A stretch of DNA of 12,970 bases from Pseudomonadota bacterium (lineage in GTDB: Bacteria; Pseudomonadota; Alphaproteobacteria; Sphingomonadales; Sphingomonadaceae), in the NCBI GenBank assembly GCA_023423775.1, contig JAFAEZ010000043.1:1-12970 (forward strand), given 5' to 3'. Under the pieces are notes generated by a model. That model saw nothing but the letters and a program-made list of their open reading frames with translations, was not told the DNA's origin and ran no database searches. Positions 7,849-12,970 of this stretch are shown piece after piece. How positions within the stretch are numbered: position 1 is the stretch's first letter; each line of letters starts with the position of its first letter. The translations under genes and the position numbers were made by a program.

Positions 7849-8502
7849 ATGCGTGACGGAGGCTTTCTCGACCCCAAACCGGCCAACGGCGCCAGCCTCG
7901 CGGTCGTCATCCTGCTCCACGGTGCGGCGCTGACCGCGCTGGCTTTGTCGAAGATGGAATATGTGCGGCTGACGCCGCCGGTCCTCGAGGGCTACAATGT
8001 TCCCATAACAGATCCGCCGCCGCCGGAACCGGTCGAAAAGACGCCGGAGGCGCCGCGGGTCAAATCCGTGGTCACGCACGTCCCCCCGAAAGTGAAGACC
8101 AACGTCACCCCCGAGCCCCTCGCCACCGAGCCCCTCGTCGGGCCGCAGCCCTACGATCCCTTCCCGGGCCAGGCGATCAACGTCGAAAAGCCCGCCGATC
8201 CGCCCAAGCCGCCGCCGCCGGTGCGGATCGAGGCAAAGATCGATCCGCGCAGCGAGCTCCAGCCGCCCTATCCGCCGTCCGAGGAGCGTGCGGGCAACGA
8301 GGGATCGGTGACCGTCCGGCTGCTGATCGGCACTGACGGACGGGTCAAGGCGGTGGAAAAGGTCCGTGCCGCCAGCGACGCCTTCTGGCGCGCGACCGAG
8401 CGCCACGCGCTCCGCGCCTGGCGCTTCGCTCCAGCGCGGGTCGACGGCAAGCCGGTCGAAAGCTGGACGACGATCACCTGCCACTTCAGGCTCGTCGACT
8501 GA
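7849..8502 (+). CDS. tonB: Energy transducer TonB
   Basis: A 217-residue inner-membrane protein that transmits proton-motive force, with ExbB-ExbD, to TonB-dependent outer-membrane receptors. The order is as in known TonB: a short cytoplasmic N-terminus, one membrane anchor at about 14-34 (GASLAVVILLHGAALTALAL), a proline-rich periplasmic spacer (about 43-143, with PPPPEPVEK and PPKPPPPV), and a C-terminal TonB domain (about 138-217: PPYPPSEER, GSVTVRLLIGTDGRV, ALRAWRFAPARVDGKPV, FRLVD). AGGAG lies six bases before the ATG. exbB and exbD are not in the window, so this gene is probably a single-gene unit with its own promoter. Sphingomonads have many TonB-dependent receptors and often several tonB genes, so it may not be the only one. 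Confidence 0.93.
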   Translation: MRDGGFLDPKPANGASLAVVILLHGAALTALALSKMEYVRLTPPVLEGYNVPITDPPPPEPVEKTPEAPRVKSVVTHVPPKVKTNVTPEPLATEPLVGPQPYDPFPGQAINVEKPADPPKPPPPVRIEAKIDPRSELQPPYPPSEERAGNEGSVTVRLLIGTDGRVKAVEKVRAASDAFWRATERHALRAWRFAPARVDGKPVESWTTITCHFRLVD

Positions 8503-8594
8503 ACGCGGCGCTGCCTGTCCGGCCCCCGGCCGAACGGGCGGCGCTAGCCCACAGGGACTGGCGCTCGGCCGGCGGCGGCCCTATCTTCGGCGCG

Positions 8595-8912
8595 ATGCCC
8601 TTGCCCCGTCCCGCCTCTCCGCGCGCCCTTTGGGCGGACCTTCGCGCTTTCACCAAGGAGCGCAGCCGCATCCAGTGGATCGCCGCGGCGCTCGCGGTGA
8701 CGATGCCGGTAGTGATCATCATCGGCTTCATCACCGACGCCCGCACCAATATCGCGCCGGGCGAGCAGCTCATTTACGTCGATAGCTGGTCGACCAACCG
8801 CACCGACGCCGAGATCCGGGCCGATCAGAAGCGGCGCCAGGCGGAGCGCGAGGCGGCCCAGGCCGAGCGCCAGCGCCAGTTCAAGAAGCTCGAGGAACAG
8901 CTCGACTTCTGA
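8595..8912 (+). CDS. Small single-pass membrane protein of unknown function, upstream of ribD
   Basis: The 105-residue protein has a basic N-terminus, one membrane helix at about 27-47 (IQWIAAALAVTMPVVIIIGF), a short polar stretch (QLIYVDSWSTNRTD) and a highly charged, probably coiled-coil C-terminus (residues about 70-102, rich in R, Q, E, A). I do not recognise a named family; proteins of this layout next to ribD occur in sphingomonads as far as I recall. Its TGA overlaps the ribD ATG by one base, implying translational coupling. The coding call rests on this overlap, on the well-formed membrane helix and on codon bias like its neighbours. The ribosome-binding site is weak. A role linked to riboflavin is not shown by the sequence. 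Confidence 0.75.
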   Translation: MPLPRPASPRALWADLRAFTKERSRIQWIAAALAVTMPVVIIIGFITDARTNIAPGEQLIYVDSWSTNRTDAEIRADQKRRQAEREAAQAERQRQFKKLEEQLDF

Positions 8913-9880
8913 TGGAGGACGCGGCGTGGATGAAAGCTGCGATCGCCCTCGGGGACCGCGGCCGCGGCACGACCGCCCCCAATCCCCATGTCGGCTGCAT
9001 CCTGGTGCGCGGCGGCGAAGCGATCGGCCAGGGCTTTACCCAGCCCGGCGGCCGGCCCCATGCCGAGGCGATGGCGCTCGACGAGGCGGCGGACAAGGCG
9101 CGCGGCGCCACCGCTTTTGTCTCGCTCGAGCCCTGCGCCCATAAGAGCCCGCGCGGCCCGGCCTGCGCCGGCCTGCTCGTGGAAGCGGGCGTCGCGCGCG
9201 TCGTCGCGGCCCTGACCGATCCCGATCCGCGCACCAATGGCGAGGGTTTCGCGCGGTTGCGCGCTGCCGGGATCGAAGTTTCCGTCGGAGTCGGCGCCGA
9301 AGAGGCCGCCCGCTCGCTCGCCGGTTTCGTCAGCCGCGTCCGCCGCGGCCGGCCCTATGTGACGCTGAAGCTGGCCATGTCGATCGACGGCAAGATCGCC
9401 TTGCCCTCGGGCGAGAGCCGCTGGATCACCGGCGAAGATGCCCGGGCCCACGTCCATTGGGAACGCGCGCGCTGCGACATGATCCTGGTCGGACGCGGCA
9501 CTCTGGAGGCCGACCAGCCCCGGCTCGACGTCCGCCTGCCCGGGCTCGAGGAGAGGTCTCCCCGCCGCGCCTTGCTGACGCGTGGCGCCGCGCCGGAAGG
9601 CTGGACGCGCCTCGGAGCGCCCGAGGAGATATTCGGCCTTCCCGACATCAACGACGTGCTGGTCGAGGGCGGCGCCGGCGCCGCTTCCGCCTTCCTCGCC
9701 GCCGACCTCGTCGACCGCCTGCTCATCTATCGCGCGCCGATCCTGATCGGCGAGGGACGCTCCGCGCTCGGCTATATCGGGCTCACCGCATTGGCCGACG
9801 CGCACCAGCGCTGGGACCTCACCGCCACCGAGATGCTTGGCAGGGACCGGCTGGAAGTCTACGAGCGCGTTCGAGACTGA
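8912..9880 (+). CDS. ribD: Bifunctional diaminohydroxyphosphoribosylaminopyrimidine deaminase / 5-amino-6-(5-phosphoribosylamino)uracil reductase
   Basis: Catalyses the deamination and reduction steps that follow GTP cyclohydrolase II in riboflavin synthesis. The 322-residue protein has an N-terminal deaminase domain (1 to about 140) with the zinc site H50-A-E52, C75 and C85, in the sequences GRPHAEAM and LEPCAHKSPRGPACAG, and NPHVGC at 24-29. The C-terminal RibD-type reductase domain (about 145-322) shows YVTLKLAMSIDGKIA, SRWITGEDARAHVHWERARC, ILVGRGTLEADQPRLDVR and LVEGGAGAASAF, the last belonging to the NADPH-binding part. The middle is a little shorter than in E. coli RibD (about 367 residues). 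It overlaps the membrane-protein stop by one base and is followed one base later by ribE. Confidence 0.97.
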   Translation: MEDAAWMKAAIALGDRGRGTTAPNPHVGCILVRGGEAIGQGFTQPGGRPHAEAMALDEAADKARGATAFVSLEPCAHKSPRGPACAGLLVEAGVARVVAALTDPDPRTNGEGFARLRAAGIEVSVGVGAEEAARSLAGFVSRVRRGRPYVTLKLAMSIDGKIALPSGESRWITGEDARAHVHWERARCDMILVGRGTLEADQPRLDVRLPGLEERSPRRALLTRGAAPEGWTRLGAPEEIFGLPDINDVLVEGGAGAASAFLAADLVDRLLIYRAPILIGEGRSALGYIGLTALADAHQRWDLTATEMLGRDRLEVYERVRD

Positions 9881-9881
9881 C

Positions 9882-10493
9882 ATGTTCACCGGCATCATCA
9901 CCGACATCGGCCGCATCGAGGCCGTCGAGCAGCGCGGCGATCTGCGCGCCACGATCGCTTGCGTCTACGACATGGCGACGGTCGATCTCGGCGCCTCGAT
10001 CGCCTGCTCGGGCGTCTGCCTGACCGTGGTCGACAAGGGCGAGGGCTGGTTCGCGGTCGACATCTCCGGCGAAACGCTGAGCCGCAGCGTGCCCGGCATG
10101 TGGCACCAGGGCGGCCGCCTCAATCTCGAGCGCGCGCTGCGCGTCGGCGACGAACTTGGCGGCCATATCGTCACCGGCCATGTCGATGGCCTCGGCACGG
10201 TCGAGGCGGTCATGGCCGAAGGCGGATCGACCCGCATCACGATGCTGGTCGACGACGCGATCGCGCCCTATCTCGCTGCCAAGGGATCGGTTACCGTCGA
10301 CGGCGTCTCGCTGACCGTCAACGAGGTCGAGAACCTCTCGGATGGCGCCCGCTTCACCGTGAACATCATCCCCCACACCGCCGCGCAAACCACGCTGGGA
10401 GCGCTCGCGCCGGGGCACCAAGCCAATATCGAGATCGACGTGCTCGCGCGTTACATCGGCCGCATGATGGCCCATCTTCCCAACAGGATGTGA
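9882..10493 (+). CDS. ribE: Riboflavin synthase, alpha subunit type
   Basis: Dismutates two molecules of 6,7-dimethyl-8-ribityllumazine to riboflavin and the pyrimidine precursor. The 203-residue protein starts with the hallmark MFTGII and consists of two lumazine-binding repeats: the first with GASIACSGVCLTVV, the second with GSVTVDGVSLTVN. HIVTGHVDGLG marks the link. The start ATG lies one base after the ribD stop, without a clear Shine-Dalgarno, so translation is probably coupled to ribD. It is followed by 43 bases and then ribB. The name ribE is the E. coli-style alternative to ribC. Confidence 0.96.
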   Translation: MFTGIITDIGRIEAVEQRGDLRATIACVYDMATVDLGASIACSGVCLTVVDKGEGWFAVDISGETLSRSVPGMWHQGGRLNLERALRVGDELGGHIVTGHVDGLGTVEAVMAEGGSTRITMLVDDAIAPYLAAKGSVTVDGVSLTVNEVENLSDGARFTVNIIPHTAAQTTLGALAPGHQANIEIDVLARYIGRMMAHLPNRM

Positions 10494-10508
10494 TTTCCCA
10501 CTGGCCCG

Positions 10509-10528
10509 TCACATCGCCGTGTGATATT
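10509..10528 (+). promoter_or_regulatory. Candidate ribB promoter (-10) overlapped by an inverted repeat
   Basis: TCACA-TCGCCG-TGTGA (10509-10524) is a perfect five-base-arm inverted repeat with a six-base spacer. Its right arm runs into TG-T-GATATT (10520-10528), which resembles an extended -10. From its position, transcription would start about 7 bases later, at or next to the ATG at 10537, giving a leaderless mRNA. This fits the absence of a Shine-Dalgarno. A protein bound to the repeat would occlude the promoter. Assignment by position and pattern only. Confidence 0.4.
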
Positions 10529-10530
10529 TG

Positions 10531-10542
10531 GCTCATATGAGC
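10531..10542. repeat. Perfect 12-bp palindrome at the ribB start codon
   Basis: GCTCATATGAGC reads the same on both strands and contains the ATG of ribB at 10537-10539. Its centre is 20 bp, about two helical turns, from the centre of the repeat at 10509-10524. It may be a protein-binding site or a small mRNA hairpin that hides the start; chance is also possible. Confidence 0.55.
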
Positions 10543-11817
10543 ACGATTCTGATCGACCGCCTGACCGAACTCGTGACATCCGGTGAGATGTCGCGTGCGG
10601 GTCTCGCCCGCGCTGCGGGTCTCCACGCCAATTCGCTGCGCCGGATGGGCGAGGCGGACTGGAACCCCACCGCCGACACCTTGCTGAAGCTGGAGAAGTT
10701 CCTCGCCAGCGGCAGCCGCGGCGTGATGGCCACGCCCGAGCAGATCATCGACGAGGCGCGCAATGGGCGCATGTTCATCCTCGTCGACGACGACGACCGC
10801 GAGAATGAGGGCGATCTCATCATCCCGGCACAGATGGCGACGCCGGACGCGATCAACTTCATGGCCAAGCACGGCCGCGGCCTGATCTGCCTCGCCATGT
10901 CGAAGCAGCGCGTCGATCAGCTCGGCCTCGGCCTGATGAGCCGCCACAACGGCACCCGCCACGAAACCGCTTTCACCACCTCGATCGAGGCGCGGGACGG
11001 AGTCACCACCGGCATCTCGGCCGGTGACCGCGCCCGCACGATTGCGGTCGCGATCGACGCGTCGAAGGGGCCGGAGCATATCGTCACGCCAGGCCACGTA
11101 TTCCCTCTGGTCGCCAAGGAAGGCGGCGTCCTGATCCGCGCCGGCCATACCGAAGCCGCGGTCGACGTCTCGCGCCTCGCCGGACTCAACCCTTCCGGCG
11201 TGATCTGCGAGATCATGAAGGAAGACGGCACGATGGCGCGGATGGACGACCTCGTCGCCTTCGCCCAGCTCCACGGCCTCAAGATCGGCACGATCCGCGA
11301 TCTCATCGCCTACCGCCTCAAGAAGGACCATCTCGTCGAGCAGACGGCCGAGACGCAGTTCGAAAGCCGCTGGGGCGGAACCTGGACGGCCAAGAGCTTC
11401 CTCAACAAGGCGTCCGGCAGCGAGCAGCTCGTTCTCGTCAAGGGCAGGATCGAACAGGACAAGCCGGTGCTGGTCCGCATGCATCAGCTCAGCTTCTTCG
11501 CGGACGTCTTCGCCGAAGCGAACGACCGCAGCGGCCTGCTTGCCGGCGCGATGAAGGCGATCGCAGAAGAGGGTGCGGGGATCATCGTGTTGCTCACCCG
11601 CTCGACGCCCATCTCGGCGATCCTCGACGCGCGCTCGGGCAAAGCCGAGTCGCGCGATATGGAGGAGCTGCGCGATTATGGCGGCGGCGCGCAGATTCTC
11701 TCGGCGCTCGGCGTGCATGAAATGACCCTGCTCACCAACACCCACCATACCCCGGTCGCGCTCGGCGGCTACGGCCTCAAGATCGTCGGCGAACGGCCGA
11801 TCCCGCTGGAGAATTGA
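10537..11817 (+). CDS. ribB: 3,4-dihydroxy-2-butanone-4-phosphate synthase with N-terminal HTH and degenerate GTP cyclohydrolase II domain (HTH-RibBX)
   Basis: Three parts in 426 residues. Residues 1-58 look like a compact XRE-type helix-turn-helix (SRAGLARAAGLHANSLRRMG at 19-38, then NPTADTLLKLEKFL at 43-56). Residues about 65-265 form a full DHBP synthase, which converts ribulose 5-phosphate to the four-carbon riboflavin precursor, with DDDDRENEGD (84-93), TRHETAFTTS and RAGHTEAAVD (201-210). Residues about 296-426 follow the GTP cyclohydrolase II fold (RMHQLSFFADVF, DYGGGAQIL at 380-388), but the three zinc cysteines are replaced by S319, D330 and S332, and the RQEGRGIGL motif is gone. This matches the RibBX variant, which makes only DHBP. 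The ATG at 10537 has no Shine-Dalgarno; an in-frame TTG at 10528 is a poorer choice. RibA activity must be encoded elsewhere. A regulatory role of the HTH is inference. Confidence 0.95.
   Translation: MSTILIDRLTELVTSGEMSRAGLARAAGLHANSLRRMGEADWNPTADTLLKLEKFLASGSRGVMATPEQIIDEARNGRMFILVDDDDRENEGDLIIPAQMATPDAINFMAKHGRGLICLAMSKQRVDQLGLGLMSRHNGTRHETAFTTSIEARDGVTTGISAGDRARTIAVAIDASKGPEHIVTPGHVFPLVAKEGGVLIRAGHTEAAVDVSRLAGLNPSGVICEIMKEDGTMARMDDLVAFAQLHGLKIGTIRDLIAYRLKKDHLVEQTAETQFESRWGGTWTAKSFLNKASGSEQLVLVKGRIEQDKPVLVRMHQLSFFADVFAEANDRSGLLAGAMKAIAEEGAGIIVLLTRSTPISAILDARSGKAESRDMEELRDYGGGAQILSALGVHEMTLLTNTHHTPVALGGYGLKIVGERPIPLEN
10575..10592. repeat. Inverted repeat inside the 5' end of ribB
   Basis: GACATC-CGGTGA-GATGTC is a perfect six-base-arm dyad with a six-base spacer, the same spacing as the repeat at 10509-10524, starting 38 bases into the coding sequence. 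Its centre is 67 bp from the upstream repeat. It could be a second operator for looping, or just coding sequence; short dyads are not rare in GC-rich genes. Confidence 0.4.
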
Positions 11818-11819
11818 GA

Positions 11820-12242
11820 ATGGCGAAGCTGCTCATCGTCGAGGCGCGCTTCTACGACCATCTCAACGACCTGCTGCTCGAAGGCGCGCGCGCCGCGCTC
11901 GAGCAGGGGGGCCACAGCCACGAGACCGTCACCGTCCCCGGCGCCCTCGAGATCCCGGCGGCGATCGCGCTGGCCGCGGAGAGCGGCCGCTATGACGGCT
12001 ATGTCGCGCTCGGCGTCGTGATCCGCGGTGAGACCTACCACTTCGAGATCGTCGCCGGCGAGAGCGCGCGCGGCCTGATGGCGCTCACCATGGACGGACT
12101 CGCCATCGGCAACGGCATCCTTACCGTCGAGAACGAGGCGCAGGCGCTCACGCGCGCACGCCGCGACGAGAAGGACAAAGGCGGCGAGGCGGCCAAGGCC
12201 GCGCTCGCCCTGATGAAATTGAAGGAACGCTTCGGCGCCTGA
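11820..12242 (+). CDS. ribH: 6,7-dimethyl-8-ribityllumazine synthase
   Basis: Condenses the RibD/phosphatase product with the DHBP made by RibB to give lumazine, the substrate of riboflavin synthase. The 140-residue protein is at the short end of the family. It shows EARFYDHL (8-15, ribityl-pyrimidine stacking), VPGALEIP (39-46), GVVIRGETYHFEIV (65-78) with the catalytic H74, and LTVENEAQAL (101-110). The ATG at 11820 is chosen because GGAG lies eight bases upstream and it is two bases after the ribB stop; a TTG six bases earlier is possible but unlikely. It ends three bases before the convergent flavoprotein gene. nusB, often next to ribH, is absent. Confidence 0.96.
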   Translation: MAKLLIVEARFYDHLNDLLLEGARAALEQGGHSHETVTVPGALEIPAAIALAAESGRYDGYVALGVVIRGETYHFEIVAGESARGLMALTMDGLAIGNGILTVENEAQALTRARRDEKDKGGEAAKAALALMKLKERFGA

Positions 12243-12245
12243 GCC

Positions 12246-12970
12246 TCAGTCGGGGTCGGTCCCCGACGCCGGATAGTCCACATAGCCTTCCGGGCCCTGG
12301 CTGTACCAGGTCGCCATGTCGTCGGGCGCCAGCTCGGCTTCCTTGGCGATCCGGTCGACCAGGTCCGGGTTGGAAATGAACGGACGGCCGAAGCTGATCG
12401 CGTCGGCTGCGCCCTCTTCCAGCGCCGCTTCCGCCGCGCCGTGCGTGTAGTCGGAATTGAGCACGAGCGGGCCGGGAAAGACCTTGCGGATCGCCGGCGC
12501 GATCGGATCGACCTCGCCCTTGCCGAACGTGCCCTCGGGGCCCGGTTCGCGCAGCTCGAGGAGGGCGATGCCGATCTCCGCCAGGGCCTCGGCCGCGGCG
12601 GTGAACAAGGGCGCAGGGTCGCTGTCGTTGACCCCCTGCGAATCGCCGTTGGGCGAGAGGCGGACGGCGGTGCGGTCGGCCCCGACCACGTCGGTGATGG
12701 CGTTGGTGACCTGGCGCAGCAGCCGCACCCGATTCTCGATCGAGCCGCCATAATCGTCGTCGCGCAGGTTCGAATTGTCGCGCAGGAACTGGGCGTTCAG
12801 GTAGCCGTTCGCGGCGTGCAGCTGGACCCCGTCGAATCCCGCCATCATCGCGTAGCCGGCAGATCGGGCATAATCGTCGAGCAGGTCGGGGATCTCGTCG
12901 AGCGCGAGCGCACGCGCCTCCTCGTAAGGCGCCCGGCCTTCATAGGTGTGCGCCTTGTAGGGCGCGGTGG
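12246..12970 (-). CDS. Old Yellow Enzyme-family NADH:flavin oxidoreductase / ene-reductase (C-terminal part)
   Basis: The last 240 residues of an FMN-dependent TIM-barrel enzyme; the N-terminal third lies beyond the right edge. Visible family sequences: an entry stretch APYKAHTYEGRAPYEEARAL and EIPDLLDDYARSAGYAMMAG, then GFDGVQLHAANGYLNAQFLR with the H-x-x-N substrate-binding pair, the signature DDDYGGSIENRVRLL, AVRLSPNGDSQG, and the phosphate-binding end ADAISFGRPFISNPDLVDRI. Such enzymes reduce activated C=C bonds of enones and nitro compounds using NAD(P)H. The closest group is the bacterial OYE/N-ethylmaleimide reductase (alkene reductase) type. The stop is three bases from that of ribH, with no terminator space between. 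As an FMN enzyme it sits next to the riboflavin genes, though convergent, so no shared transcription is implied. Confidence 0.93.
   Translation of the reverse strand, partial: TAPYKAHTYEGRAPYEEARALALDEIPDLLDDYARSAGYAMMAGFDGVQLHAANGYLNAQFLRDNSNLRDDDYGGSIENRVRLLRQVTNAITDVVGADRTAVRLSPNGDSQGVNDSDPAPLFTAAAEALAEIGIALLELREPGPEGTFGKGEVDPIAPAIRKVFPGPLVLNSDYTHGAAEAALEEGAADAISFGRPFISNPDLVDRIAKEAELAPDDMATWYSQGPEGYVDYPASGTDPD

Noticed and set aside
8503..8911. FMN riboswitch before ribD
   Set aside because: None of the conserved RFN-element blocks was seen, most of the stretch is coding, and the only gap is 92 bases.
10528..10536. TTG at 10528 as the ribB start (adds MAH)
   Set aside because: The ATG at 10537 is the better codon, gives a natural N-terminus MSTILIDRL, and the TTG has no Shine-Dalgarno either.
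10366..11748. Long antisense open frame (460 codons) over ribB, and similar ones at 8825-9952, 6770-7759 and 5462-6373
   Set aside because: All lie opposite well-identified enzymes and have arginine/aspartate-rich sequences without motifs or ribosome-binding sites.

Overview
This is a high-GC bacterial chromosomal segment that looks like an alphaproteobacterium of the order Sphingomonadales. The pointers are the strong third-position GC bias on both strands, the short glutamyl-tRNA synthetase, the proline-rich TonB, the AsmA-like protein and the riboflavin gene set, in which the DHBP synthase has both an N-terminal helix-turn-helix and a degenerate C-terminal domain. The window is mostly core metabolism. 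I saw no insertion sequence, prophage, tRNA, rRNA or CRISPR array, and no gene-free stretch longer than about 170 bases.

Left part (1-2804): a truncated ScfR-type regulator gene (minus strand) is divergent from isocitrate lyase (aceA), followed by a 66-residue DUF4170-like gene. A cluster of TTTGNAAA-like elements lies in the short divergent spacer and probably controls glyoxylate-shunt expression. A strong 13-bp-stem terminator separates this unit from the convergent ribosomal protein pair rpmI-rplT (minus strand).

Middle part (2804-8502): an AsmA-family envelope protein is followed closely by a VOC-fold protein whose end overlaps the end of the convergent prs gene. prs (minus) and gltX (plus) diverge from a short spacer rich in inverted repeats. 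gltX is followed by a tonB gene that has its own AT-rich promoter-like region and a 14-bp dyad.

Right part (8595-12242): a small membrane protein overlaps ribD, followed by ribE (riboflavin synthase), ribB and ribH. Together these supply the deaminase/reductase, DHBP synthase, lumazine synthase and riboflavin synthase steps. GTP cyclohydrolase II activity is not encoded here, because the C-terminal domain of the RibB protein has lost its zinc ligands (a RibBX-type protein). The same protein carries an N-terminal DNA-binding-like domain, its gene starts at a perfect palindrome without a Shine-Dalgarno sequence, and an inverted repeat overlaps a candidate -10 element. There is no room for an FMN riboswitch in front of it. 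This suggests a self-regulating, FMN-pathway enzyme-regulator and is the most interesting item in the window. An Old Yellow Enzyme-type flavoprotein gene (minus strand, truncated at the window edge) ends three bases from ribH.
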